This document shows, piece by piece, positions 1-9,189 of a stretch of DNA of 44,371 nucleotides (positions are counted from its first letter, which is position 1; each line of letters opens with the position of its first letter). The notes below the pieces were generated by a model. It searched no databases. It was not told the DNA's origin and worked only from the letters and a program-made list of their open reading frames with translations. The DNA is taken from assembly GCA_015206805.1 (NCBI GenBank), contig JADEZP010000005.1, positions 1-44,371 on the forward strand, in the 5' to 3' direction. Origin of the DNA: Quinella sp. 1Q7 (GTDB lineage Bacteria; Bacillota; Negativicutes; Selenomonadales; Selenomonadaceae). The translations under genes and the position numbers were made by a program.

Positions 1-1
1 A

Positions 2-1297
2 CTGAAAATCTATACCACCATTGACACACGACTGCAAAAATATGCCGAGAATGCAGCTCGTTCACAAATGGAACAATTACAGAAGAATTTCAAAAGTCAT
101 TGGGGAAGTAATGATCCTTGGAGAGATGAAAGGGGACAACTCATTCCAGATTTCATAGAGAACATTGCCAAACGCACTTCTCATTACAAGACATTGAGTG
201 CTCTTTATCCTAATTCTCCAGATTCTATTGATTACTACTTGAATCTTCCTCACATGGTGAAAGTTTTTGATTATGAAAATGGTGAGGTGGAAAAGGAAAT
301 GTCAACTATGGACTCCATACGTTACATGGTTAGTTTCTTACACTGCGCATTCGTGGCTATGGAAGCACAGACTGGAGAAGTTAAGGCATGGGTGGGCGAC
401 ATCGACTTTAACACATGGAAATATGACAAGGTTACAGCTTCTCGCCAACCAGGTTCCACATTTAAGCTCTTTGTTTACACGGAGGCTATGAACCAAGGAC
501 TTACTCCTTGTGACAAACGTCGCGACGAACCAGTTTCCTTAAAAGCATACGATCCCATCAAGAAACGTGAAGTGGTGTGGAGACCTCACAACGCAAATGG
601 TTATTTCACGTGGGATTCCCTCACTCTAAAACGTGCCTTTGCACAAAGTATCAATTCGGTTGCCGTGAGATTAGGACAGGAAATGGGTATCAAGCGAATT
701 GCCGAGACAGCCCGTAGAATGGGTATCAAATCGCAATTGCAAGAGACACCATCGATGGCGTTAGGCTCTTCTGACGTTAATCTGCTTGAAATGGTAAACG
801 CATATAGTGTCATTGCAGACAATGGCATTCATCACAAACCGAAACTGGTGACAAAAGTAGTTGACAAAGATGGTAACGTGGTTTACAACGGCACAACTAC
901 ATCCGAACAAGTAATACCATACAAAAGTGCTTTCTTTATGCAAAGACTCCTTCAAGGTGGATTAAGAGAGCGTGGTGGAACGTCGATGGCATTAAACGGA
1001 TATGTAGGTAATTACAACGACTGTGACTGGGGAGGAAAGACCGGTACATCTAACAACCACTCGGATGCTTGGTTTATGGGAGTAAGTCCAAAACTGGTGG
1101 TTGGTGCATGGGTTGGTGGCGAATATCGCTCTATCCATTTCCGAACTGGAGCGCTTGGACAAGGTAGTAGAACAGCCCTTCCTATTTGCGGACACTTCCT
1201 TTCTAAAGTATTACAAGATCCAGCTTTCAAAGAGTATCATGCAAAATTTGGTGAATCTAAAGACAAGGAAATCACCAAAGACATGTATGAGCAACCA
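2..1297 (+). CDS. Penicillin-binding protein 1A, C-terminal part (foreign Bacteroidetes-type segment)
   Basis: This is the transpeptidase half of a class A penicillin-binding protein, which cross-links peptidoglycan at the outer face of the cytoplasmic membrane. The frame is open from base 2, so the N-terminal glycosyltransferase part lies outside the window; the ATG at 68 is internal. The three active-site motifs are present in order: SxxK in QPGSTFK, SxN in QSINSVA, and KTGTS in GGKTGTSNNHSD. Family similarity is to Prevotella/Bacteroides PBP1A. Base composition and codon use differ clearly from everything after 1.5 kb: AT-rich, mixed third positions, and almost none of the AAATTT words that fill the rest. 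The similarity stops near 1297, after the codons for DMYEQP, without a proper C-terminus, so the gene is cut at both ends. The frame then runs on into unrelated AT-rich DNA to a stop at 1369. Confidence 0.85.
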
Positions 1298-1506
1298 TTA
1301 GTTCTTCTTCACTTTTTTCTCCATATGGATTATTTTTACTATCTCCATAATATATATAATTGTAATTAGGGTTTATTTTTATTAATTCATCTTTTATTTG
1401 AACTTTACTAACTTTTGGAACATTTAAATCACAAATGTATTTTTCCATTAATTTAGCTTTTATATATGCTACCACTGTTTCTAGCATATCCTTATCTTCT
1501 GGGTAT
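1298..1506 (-). other. AT-rich segment of third origin between two chimeric junctions
   Basis: About 210 bases of very AT-rich sequence lie between the PBP1A fragment and the livF fragment and match neither in composition. On the minus strand it is open throughout, encoding roughly 69 residues rich in Lys, Ile, Asn and Tyr (starting YPEDKDMLETVVAYIKAKLM), so it is probably an internal piece of a gene from a low-GC organism. I do not recognise the protein. The exact junctions cannot be fixed by eye; 1297/1298 and about 1503-1507 are where codon style and homology change. Confidence 0.5.
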
Positions 1507-1737
1507 GACGAACCGAGCATGGGACTTGCGCCGCTTTTAATCCGCGAAATTTTTAACATCATCGTCGACATCAACAAGACGGGCACGACGGTTTTGCTCG
1601 TCGAACAGAACGCGAATATGGCATTGTCGATTGCAAACCGCGCTTACGTTTTGGAGACGGGGCGCATAACAATCAGCGGCGACGCCAAAGAACTTGCCGC
1701 AAGCGAAGACATCCGCAAGGCTTATCTTGGAGGCTGA
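1507..1737 (+). CDS. livF: Branched-chain amino acid ABC transporter ATP-binding protein LivF, C-terminal fragment
   Basis: This is the last 76 residues of a LivF-type ATPase, one of the two nucleotide-binding subunits that power high-affinity leucine/isoleucine/valine import. Visible are the Walker B end and its following loop (DEPSMGLAPLL) and the H-loop region, which here reads LLVEQNANMAL, as in LivF proteins where the switch His is replaced by Gln/Asn. The usual C-terminus (YVLETGRI, then a final AYLGG) is intact. The first two thirds, including Walker A and the signature motif, are missing because the sequence switches to unrelated AT-rich DNA just before Asp at 1507. The next gene starts one base after the stop, so the rest of the liv operon should lie immediately upstream in the true genome. 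Confidence 0.85.
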   Translation, partial: DEPSMGLAPLLIREIFNIIVDINKTGTTVLLVEQNANMALSIANRAYVLETGRITISGDAKELAASEDIRKAYLGG

Positions 1738-1738
1738 C

Positions 1739-2629
1739 ATGGTTGAAAGCAAAATTTTGAACGTGCGGATTCGACACCCGAAAATTAATTTCGTGCCCGA
1801 CGTCGTTTACGCGCAAGTGCCGACGTTGCAACGACCGAATCAGCTGTTGCAAATGGATTTGCTCATGCCGCAAGTCCAAAATAAATTGCCCGCCGTGATT
1901 TTCGTGACGGGCGGCGGCTTCATTTCGTCGAACAAGGCGCGGCAGTTGCAACTGCGAATGTACCTTGCCGAAAAAAATTTCGTCGTCGCGAGCATAAATT
2001 ATCGCACGGCACCGAATTCACGCTTCCCGCAACCGCTTGAGGACGTGAAGTCGGCGATTCGTTTCGTCAAGGCGAACGCTCAAAAGTTCAACGTCGACGC
2101 GGAAAAAATTTTCGTCATCGGCTCCAGCGCGGGCGGATATTTGACGGCATTCGCGGCGGTGACGAACGGCGACAAAATTTTTAACGTCGGCGAAAATCTT
2201 CACGTGTCGAGCAAAATTTCGGCGGCGGTCGATTTGTACGGCATATCGGATTTGACCAAAGTCGCGGAGAATTTTTCGGCGGACGTTCAGCGTCTGTACG
2301 ATTCGGCGGGCTCAATCGCAGCACTTTTCGTGAACGGCGTGCCCGGATTCGGCGGCGTGGACGGCGGAATTTCGGCGCACAAACTCGCGGCGGAAAAAGC
2401 CAATCCGATAAATTACATCACGAAAAATTCCGCGCCGATGCTTTTGTTGCACGGCATGGCGGATAACGTCGTGTCGCCCGCGCAGTCGGATTTGCTGTTC
2501 CAAGCGTTGCGGGCTCACGGCGTGGCGGCGGAACGTTATCTTATCCCGAACGCGGGACACGCCGACGAATATTGGCAACAGGCGGAAGTCTTCGCGCTCA
2601 TTGCGCAGTTTTTGACGAATCATTTGTAA
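1739..2629 (+). CDS. Alpha/beta hydrolase, hormone-sensitive-lipase/esterase type
   Basis: A 296-residue carboxylesterase-like hydrolase. The oxyanion motif TGGGF (58-61, the HGGG equivalent), the nucleophile elbow GSSAGG with Ser130, the acid Asp242 (LHGMADNVVSP) and the base His274 (NAGHADEYW) are all present in the expected order, so it should be active on a small ester. The substrate cannot be read from sequence. No signal peptide is seen, so it is cytoplasmic. The ATG at 1739 is preferred because GGAGG lies at 1729-1733; an ATG at 1694 falls inside livF without a ribosome site. It starts one base after the livF stop and ends 16 bases before the large ATPase gene, so it is probably co-transcribed with both. 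Confidence 0.85.
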   Translation: MVESKILNVRIRHPKINFVPDVVYAQVPTLQRPNQLLQMDLLMPQVQNKLPAVIFVTGGGFISSNKARQLQLRMYLAEKNFVVASINYRTAPNSRFPQPLEDVKSAIRFVKANAQKFNVDAEKIFVIGSSAGGYLTAFAAVTNGDKIFNVGENLHVSSKISAAVDLYGISDLTKVAENFSADVQRLYDSAGSIAALFVNGVPGFGGVDGGISAHKLAAEKANPINYITKNSAPMLLLHGMADNVVSPAQSDLLFQALRAHGVAAERYLIPNAGHADEYWQQAEVFALIAQFLTNHL

Positions 2630-2645
2630 ATTCAGGGTGAACATT

Positions 2646-5600
2646 ATGGAACGACTGCAACAAATTCAAGACCTCCGACGCGCGTTGGACGATCTGCGCG
2701 AATACTGCACGACGTTCAAAAAAACTTTGGACGCGTTCAAAGATTTAATCGACACGGAAAAATTCGCCTCCGCAGATTTTATGACGAACATGGGCGACAG
2801 CTTTGTCGGCTGGATGAAAAAAACAAAAACTTGCTTTATATCTTACGAAAAGCTTTTCGAAACACAGCCGCCCGAAACGTTCGCCGAAATCGAAAACATT
2901 TTGGACGCGGAAGAAATAAAAATTCGCGAAACCGATATTTTCTTTCAGGCGGAAAAATTTTTGCATATCGTTGCGACCTCTTCCGACTTGCAGAAAAATC
3001 TTGACGAACATCAGAAGCGATTAATCAAATTGCTCGAACGGAAGCGTCAAGGCGCAAAATTTAAAGCGACTCTCGAAATATTTGCGAAATTCGTCAAGGC
3101 GATAAATGAAGTCGACTTCGGCAAAAAATTTTCGGCAAGCAAAGAATTCAACAATTTTTTTGACGACGAATTTATCGGGCGCGGACTTTTCGGCGGCGAA
3201 TTGACGTTGACAGCCGACGACGCCGTAAAGACTTCGCGCATGAAAAAAGTTGCCGCCGCGACCGAAATTCCCGCGCAGTCCGTGACCGAAACTGACGTTG
3301 CCGACGCCGACAAATCGACTTCGACGACCGACGCCGTAAAGACTTCGCGCATGAAAAAATCTGCCGCCGCAACTGAAGCTCCCGCGCAGTCCGTGACCGA
3401 AACTGACGTTGCCGACGCCGACAAATCGACTTCGACGACCGACGCCGTAAAGACTTCGCGCAAGAAAAAAGTTGCCGCCGCGACCGAAATTCCCGCTCCC
3501 GCGCAGTCGTCGACAGAAACTGAACTTGCAAAACTTCTTGAATCGACGGGCGCATTGCTCACGGAAACTGACCTTGCTCAATGGGATACGGTTTTCCGCT
3601 GGAACGAGGAAGCTCCGCCCAAGGAAATTTCCATGAAGCGATTCAAACGTGATTTCAATCTTGACGACCGCAAACTGCTCAAGATTATTTTGGATTACAT
3701 TTCGCATCGCGGAATTCTTTGGTCGTCCGTTTTCCAACCGAAAAATATTTCGACCGACTTTTTGGAAAAAGCCGCGCAAATTCTTTTCAACAGAGGTTAT
3801 ATTCGGAAGTATGAGTTTAACAACTCCGAAGTTTTCTACAGCTTGGCAAAAGGTTTGATTGACGCGATCAAAACTTCCGACGGCAGGAAATTCTTTGACA
3901 TCAAAAACGACGACAAGCGCACCTTTGAAAGCAGAGTTTTCTTTTCCAATGATGTAAAACGTGCGCTGGCTCCCTTGACGTATGTTCATATACACAAAAT
4001 CGAGAGAGTGCAAAAAAATTCGTCGGGTGATGTGGATTTTTTTCCGCAAGCATTTTGTGCCGAATACAACAACGATAACGGGAGCGATTTGTTTATCGGT
4101 TGCTTTTGGAATACGACGGAAGATTGCGGTAAATTCTTGAAAAATCTGCTCAAACGGCTGAAAACGGACACGAAGTTTAATCGCGTGTTCGTCGCGGGAC
4201 TCAAGCTTGAGCAAGCCGCAAAAATTTTTGACGCGCTCGAAAAAGTTTTGGCGGACGATATGCCCAAGGATGCCGCGCATTACATTTACGCGTTCAACGA
4301 CGATGCATTTTATCGCAGGGACACGCACGAAAAAATTTCTGCGGAAGAAATTTGGCAGTCACCGAATCCCGACCCCGACCCCGACCCTGAAAATCCTTCC
4401 GACGACGCTGACGACGATGTTGCGGACGGTTCCGAATCCTCCGACGAATCTGCCGACGACGTTGCGAATGTTTCCGATATTCAACCGACCGACGCCGCGC
4501 AGGGAAAAATTTTGTCCGTCGTGCGCGATATGATTCTTGCAAAAAAATTTTACTGCGCGACGGCTTATCTTAAGGCGCAATCGCTGAAATCGTCCGAAGT
4601 GGAGCCGCTTTACAGACAGCTTGCCTTCGCGCTTGACGACCCGCTTTTGCACGAAAATTATAACAGTGCCGCAATCGTAAGTCTTCCTTCAGAGCAAGAT
4701 GCGCCGTTCAACGAAGCATTGATAATCGCCGCCGCTCTGCGCGCATTGTTTTACAACAGCTACGATTTTGCTCACGGGCTGGAGGATATGTGCGACCTCG
4801 TCAACGGATTTGAGCTCGTCAAAGCGAACGACGCCTTGTCGAATTTGATTCGCGACCTCAAGGCTTTCAAGGAAAAGACTAACACCGGCGTCAAATTTTA
4901 TGCCGATAATCAGACGAACGACACGAATCCTGAAGAAACTTTTGCCAAGATTGTCCGCGACGCGCAAGAATATTATCAGCAACGTTTGGAAGGTTACACG
5001 CCCGAAGCAAATCACGGCGCGTTTATAGTCATGTGGCAGGATATTTTTGCCCGCAACGGCGAATTGGCAAATCTTTTCCGCTTGATGATTGACGACGACA
5101 CGCCGAAATCGCCCGACGTTATCTCGCGATTGAAAAATTATTTGCTTGAGAATTTCCTTCAAAACGACGCCGACATTGACGACAAAAATTTCGACGCAAA
5201 AAAATTTGCCGCCTTCGTCGACGGCAAGTGGAAAGATGCTCACCTCAAAAAATATCCTCATCAGAAGGTTGACAAATTTAAAGGCGAATATCGCAACAAC
5301 ATCGAAAGTAATTTGCGGCGCGCCTTCAAAATAATGTGCGATTGGATTAACTGTGCGCAGACCTTTGAGAACGGCAGCGACGATTGGGGCGGACGCGAAT
5401 ACAAAAAAATTCGCCCGCAACTTTCCGCCAACGCTCAAACCGCCTGCCAAAAGCTCAATCGCCGTATTAAAGCAAAGTCAATCGAGGCGGCGGGAATTTC
5501 CGTCGTCATAAAAACGCTTGAGGAACTTTGTCGGCGTCTTAACGGCACTTACAACGAGATCGAGCGCGAATATTTTTACGTGGAATTTTTGTGCGGAGAT

Positions 5601-8132
5601 TATGTCGTCGCGGACGAAAACTGTCTGCCGAATTTCAACTTGAACATAACCGACGGCACCAACGAAAATATTCCCGCGCAAATTGAAAAACACTCCAAGC
5701 AAAAAAAATTCCCGACGGTCGCCGAAAGATTGGAATTCATCTTCAGCAAGGACGGCTCTGCCAACTACGGCGCGGCTCAAATTTTGAACAATTACCTGCG
5801 CCAAACCGAAAAGTGGTCGTTCATTGCGAAAAACGTTTCGGATTTTAAATCCTCCGTCAAAGCTGCCGGTCATGAAGCGCGCGAGCAATGGCAAGAATTT
5901 TCCGGCGGATTGGTTTTCGCTCAAATTCAAGGTCAGCTTGAATCTTTGCCCGAATACACGAAAGAAGAAATTTCGCAAATCATCGACAGTTGCTATGAAT
6001 ACGCCGAAAGAAGCAAGAATTACGGCGTATTCTTCCGTGTGAAAAAATTTTGGGAAGATACCATCAGCCGCAACGCCGACGAGCTCACCGAAAAATTTTC
6101 GGACGAATTGCAACGCGTCGTTGAGGATTTTAAACAGACGATCGCCGACTTTGACGCCGCCGAATTGCAAGAGAGCATTGCCGATATTGAAAAGTTCATT
6201 TCGTCGAAAATGTTCACAAAAGCGGAGTCGTGCATTCGCATTCTGCGCAATGGCAAAATTTACAAAAAATCGGTAAGCGACGGCAACCATACCTTGAGCA
6301 AATTTTTTGATGACTACAACGAACTTTATCGGCAGGTTAGAGATACCGGTCGTCCGTTGGACAAGCTGCTCGAAAGATTGACGGACAGCCGAAGAACGCA
6401 CAACAAAGATACAAAAAACCGTGCGGAATTGATAAACAACTGGTTGCCCGGCGGAATTCCGCGCGGCGAAGAACGCTTCATGGAGCGCGTTAAAAATTTG
6501 TTGATGTTGTTGGCTTTTGACGTGGACAGCATTGAACTTTTGGACAAGGATAACGATGCGATAACTTACAAAGTTAAGCTGAAAAAATCCTTCCGAATCA
6601 GTCACACTCACCCGATAGCAAATTTCGGCTCAAATGCGGAGTCCGATACGGGTTTTCACGTTGCCTGCTTGTTCGGCAAATACGACGAACAAAGTCTTCT
6701 CGACCGATTCAAGAAATTGGATAACGGCGACACCATTGTTTTGTTGGATTTTCCGTTGATGCCGCAGGTACGCCACGAACTCGACAAGGTTTTGAAACAC
6801 GACAAATCTTTGATGCACGTGTTTGCCGTCGTCGACAGAGTCGTTATAATGTATCTCATAAAAAATTGCTACGAACAAATAAAAAAGAAAGATATTAACG
6901 ATACTCTCATGTCGCTGATAATGCCGTTCAGCAAGTGCGTTCCTTACGTTTCGGACTCCAAACGATATTTGCCGCCCGAAATGTTTATCGGGCGCGAAAA
7001 AGCGATGATTGACGTCAAAGCTCCAAACGGAGTAAATATCATTTACGGCGGCAGACAACTCGGCAAATCCGCGTTGCTGAAAAAGGCACGTCAAGAGCTC
7101 GACGGCAACGACAATCAGCGAGCAATTCTCGTCGTCCTGTGGAAAGAGGATTATCGACAAGCGGCTTTGCATGTCAGTCGCGAGCTGATTGATCAAAAAT
7201 TTTTCGACTCAACGTTTACGGAAACGGACGATTGGGACGTTTTGACGCGCGCCATACGCAACCGACTTTTGAGCGACGAACCAACGAAAATTCCCTATTT
7301 CTTGCTGATGTTGGACGAGGCAGATAAATTTATCGAAACCTGCGCCGAAGTCCAGTACAGACCCATGCAAGTCCTTTCCGACCTTCAGCAGACGAATTAT
7401 AACGGCAGTCATTTCAAATTCATTATCGCGGGCGTGCACAATATCGTTCGTTACGACAAAAGCCAAGTCGAACGCGACAACAACATTTTGCCGTTGCTCA
7501 AATCTTTCACGATAAAGCCGTTCACCGCCGAAGAAGCGCGTAAACTTTTGGAGGTGCCGCTCGGTTATTTGGGAATACATTTCCATGACGACAAATTCAT
7601 CTACATGATTGAAGAAACCGCGCTGTATTATCCGGGACTCATTCAATATTTCTGCGAAAAACTCCTGACGATGCTGTTTGATTTAAGAAACTACGATAAT
7701 GACACGCCGCCTTACGTTATCCGTGAAACAGATATAAAAAGACTTCTTGCCGACAAAGAATTTTTGGACGCCGTGAAAGAACGCATCAACATTACTTTGC
7801 AACTCGGCGACGACAGATATTATTACGTCATCGCGCAACTTTTGGCGTATCTCTATCACACGAAAAATCCCGTTACCGCCTTCACGCCGCGAGATATTTT
7901 GATGTGCGCAAAGGACGATTTCGTTGAATTGATCAAAGACAAATTCCTGCCGAATGACGAATCGAAAATTGACGCGCTCATGACGGAGCTTTGCGAATTG
8001 AATATTTTGTGCAAAAATCCGAATGCGGCGAAGTATTCTTTTTCCAACCGAAGTATTCTTCAGTACATGGGTACGGAGGACGACATTTTTGATAAACTTG
8101 TTGACCTTATCGCGGAGGCGGATAATGGATAA
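2646..8132 (+). CDS. Giant multidomain protein with C-terminal ORC/STAND-like P-loop ATPase
   Basis: An 1828-residue protein of unknown function. Residues 1-190 are mostly helical. About 192-288 hold three 37-residue Ala/Thr/Ser/Asp repeats. A winged-helix-like segment follows (about 320-400), then an alpha/beta stretch (about 430-560), an Asp/Pro/Ser-rich acidic linker (575-613), and a long helical region to about 1290. An alpha/beta block around 1337-1420 precedes the ATPase. The ATPase opens with FIGRE (1447), as in ORC/Cdc6 and related STAND NTPases, has Walker A GGRQLGKSA (1468-1476) and Walker B LLMLDEAD (about 1553-1560), and ends in a likely winged helix. No signal peptide or membrane segment is seen. 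The ATG at 2646 has AGGGTGA just upstream; the GTG at 2637 has no ribosome site. The next gene overlaps it by 8 bases, so the two products probably act together. The region looks more AT-rich than its flanks. The ATPase call is firm; a role in defence or stress is inference. Confidence 0.75.
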   Translation: MERLQQIQDLRRALDDLREYCTTFKKTLDAFKDLIDTEKFASADFMTNMGDSFVGWMKKTKTCFISYEKLFETQPPETFAEIENILDAEEIKIRETDIFFQAEKFLHIVATSSDLQKNLDEHQKRLIKLLERKRQGAKFKATLEIFAKFVKAINEVDFGKKFSASKEFNNFFDDEFIGRGLFGGELTLTADDAVKTSRMKKVAAATEIPAQSVTETDVADADKSTSTTDAVKTSRMKKSAAATEAPAQSVTETDVADADKSTSTTDAVKTSRKKKVAAATEIPAPAQSSTETELAKLLESTGALLTETDLAQWDTVFRWNEEAPPKEISMKRFKRDFNLDDRKLLKIILDYISHRGILWSSVFQPKNISTDFLEKAAQILFNRGYIRKYEFNNSEVFYSLAKGLIDAIKTSDGRKFFDIKNDDKRTFESRVFFSNDVKRALAPLTYVHIHKIERVQKNSSGDVDFFPQAFCAEYNNDNGSDLFIGCFWNTTEDCGKFLKNLLKRLKTDTKFNRVFVAGLKLEQAAKIFDALEKVLADDMPKDAAHYIYAFNDDAFYRRDTHEKISAEEIWQSPNPDPDPDPENPSDDADDDVADGSESSDESADDVANVSDIQPTDAAQGKILSVVRDMILAKKFYCATAYLKAQSLKSSEVEPLYRQLAFALDDPLLHENYNSAAIVSLPSEQDAPFNEALIIAAALRALFYNSYDFAHGLEDMCDLVNGFELVKANDALSNLIRDLKAFKEKTNTGVKFYADNQTNDTNPEETFAKIVRDAQEYYQQRLEGYTPEANHGAFIVMWQDIFARNGELANLFRLMIDDDTPKSPDVISRLKNYLLENFLQNDADIDDKNFDAKKFAAFVDGKWKDAHLKKYPHQKVDKFKGEYRNNIESNLRRAFKIMCDWINCAQTFENGSDDWGGREYKKIRPQLSANAQTACQKLNRRIKAKSIEAAGISVVIKTLEELCRRLNGTYNEIEREYFYVEFLCGDYVVADENCLPNFNLNITDGTNENIPAQIEKHSKQKKFPTVAERLEFIFSKDGSANYGAAQILNNYLRQTEKWSFIAKNVSDFKSSVKAAGHEAREQWQEFSGGLVFAQIQGQLESLPEYTKEEISQIIDSCYEYAERSKNYGVFFRVKKFWEDTISRNADELTEKFSDELQRVVEDFKQTIADFDAAELQESIADIEKFISSKMFTKAESCIRILRNGKIYKKSVSDGNHTLSKFFDDYNELYRQVRDTGRPLDKLLERLTDSRRTHNKDTKNRAELINNWLPGGIPRGEERFMERVKNLLMLLAFDVDSIELLDKDNDAITYKVKLKKSFRISHTHPIANFGSNAESDTGFHVACLFGKYDEQSLLDRFKKLDNGDTIVLLDFPLMPQVRHELDKVLKHDKSLMHVFAVVDRVVIMYLIKNCYEQIKKKDINDTLMSLIMPFSKCVPYVSDSKRYLPPEMFIGREKAMIDVKAPNGVNIIYGGRQLGKSALLKKARQELDGNDNQRAILVVLWKEDYRQAALHVSRELIDQKFFDSTFTETDDWDVLTRAIRNRLLSDEPTKIPYFLLMLDEADKFIETCAEVQYRPMQVLSDLQQTNYNGSHFKFIIAGVHNIVRYDKSQVERDNNILPLLKSFTIKPFTAEEARKLLEVPLGYLGIHFHDDKFIYMIEETALYYPGLIQYFCEKLLTMLFDLRNYDNDTPPYVIRETDIKRLLADKEFLDAVKERINITLQLGDDRYYYVIAQLLAYLYHTKNPVTAFTPRDILMCAKDDFVELIKDKFLPNDESKIDALMTELCELNILCKNPNAAKYSFSNRSILQYMGTEDDIFDKLVDLIAEADNG
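3219..3510 (+). repeat. In-frame 111-bp tandem repeat (37 codons), about 2.6 copies
   Basis: Copies begin at 3219, 3330 and 3441, each at the codons for DAVKTSR, giving an exact 111-base period. The first two copies are nearly identical; the third diverges after about 65 bases. The repeats encode a flexible Thr/Ser/Ala/Asp-rich linker with a basic cluster (KTSRMKK) in each unit, between the N-terminal helical part and the winged-helix-like segment of the giant ATPase protein. Because the period is a multiple of three, copy number can vary without breaking the frame. Confidence 0.9.
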
Positions 8133-9186
8133 AATATGGTGGGAAGAAACCGGCGGTCCGCGCAGATTTTTGGAATCGGCAACGGAATTTTTGGCGGACG
8201 GCGGCAGTGTCGTTTTATGCTTGCCGAAAAATTTGCCGTGGCGTGATACCATGCGTGAGGTCTTATATAAACTTCTTGATGACAAATTCTCGACAACTCG
8301 TATGACAGAAACGGTCGACGCGAAAAAAATTTCCAAAACTCCGCCTAAATACGTCTTGGAAAATTTTTGCGCCAACAAGTCGGGCTTCAAACTTTACGAC
8401 AAAGCCCATGCGGAATTTTTGGCGACGCGCAGAAACATTGCCCTAAACGACAGGTGCCTGTGGATTCGCAACGCTTCCGACGCTCAAGTCGACGAATGGT
8501 TTTCGTTCATTGCGGATTATCACGGCTTCCTTGCCGACAGGCGGGGCGGCACTTTCCTTTTGGAGGCGGGCGCGAATTTTAAAGGCACGAACACCGACGG
8601 CGTCAAAATTCTTGCCTTCGACAAAGAGATCAGCGATTACGATTGTTTTGCGTTCAATATCATGTTGGCGGCGGAAGGCGGCAAAAATAAACTGATGAAA
8701 CAATATCTTGCGGAATTGGTGACGCGCTTGACCGAACGCAACGTGGAACTTGCCGCCGCCTGCATGAATTGCCGTGACGAATTCCTCAACAATCCGCACG
8801 ATGTCTTCAAACGAATTTTGCTCGAAGGAAATTTCACATACGCCAAAACTTACGAAGACATTGAACAGGCAATTTGGGTGACGCAACTCAAACTAATCTT
8901 CCCGCTAATCGAAGACTTTCGCCGCGAAGTGCTCCTAAAAAAATACTACCGCGAAATATCCGTTGCCTTGCCGTGTGATTCCGCTTGGCAAGAAAAAATT
9001 GAACGACCGGAACAAGCCGAATTGGGAATTCTTATCCACTTGGTCAACATGGGAAAATTGTGGTTCCAACCGCCCGATTGGAAAGAATTGCTTTATTATC
9101 GCGACTTGCGTAACAAACTTGCACACTTGGAAATTTTACCGTTGGAAGAAGTTCAACGAATCTTTGACAAATCGGAGGAGGTATGA
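8125..9186 (+). CDS. HEPN-motif protein, partner of the giant ATPase
   Basis: A 353-residue protein I cannot assign to a named family. Residues 1-185 alternate predicted strands (SVVLCLP, RCLWIRNA, GTFLLEAG, VKILAFD) and helices, like a Rossmann or NTPase core, but there is no Walker A; the equivalent loop reads LPKNLPWRD. Residues 190-300 are helical. The C-terminus carries RDLRNKLAHLE, in which R329-N-K-L-A-H334 fits the R-x4-6-H signature of HEPN RNases found in Swt1-, toxin- and Abi-type proteins. The ATG at 8125 has GGAGG at 8114-8118 and lies 8 bases inside the upstream ATPase gene, which implies translational coupling. The AcuB-like gene starts 3 bases after its stop. HEPN by motif is seen; RNase activity controlled by the ATPase partner is inference. 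Confidence 0.65.
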   Translation: MDKIWWEETGGPRRFLESATEFLADGGSVVLCLPKNLPWRDTMREVLYKLLDDKFSTTRMTETVDAKKISKTPPKYVLENFCANKSGFKLYDKAHAEFLATRRNIALNDRCLWIRNASDAQVDEWFSFIADYHGFLADRRGGTFLLEAGANFKGTNTDGVKILAFDKEISDYDCFAFNIMLAAEGGKNKLMKQYLAELVTRLTERNVELAAACMNCRDEFLNNPHDVFKRILLEGNFTYAKTYEDIEQAIWVTQLKLIFPLIEDFRREVLLKKYYREISVALPCDSAWQEKIERPEQAELGILIHLVNMGKLWFQPPDWKELLYYRDLRNKLAHLEILPLEEVQRIFDKSEEV

Positions 9187-9189
9187 AAA

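Noticed and set aside
1-1506. Horizontal transfer of a PBP1A gene into the host
   Set aside because: All parts are truncated genes with abrupt joins and no integrase, IS or attachment site; chimeric assembly is simpler.
1435-1737. 100-codon frame joining AT-rich sequence to LivF as if a complete small protein
   Set aside because: The first 24 codons come from the foreign AT-rich segment; only codons from 1507 on match LivF, so this is a junction artefact.
3021-4328. 435-codon open frame on the minus strand inside the giant ATPase gene
   Set aside because: It is antisense to a gene with strong motifs and ribosome site, has Arg/Phe-rich composition typical of a mirrored frame in codon-biased DNA, and has no ribosome site.
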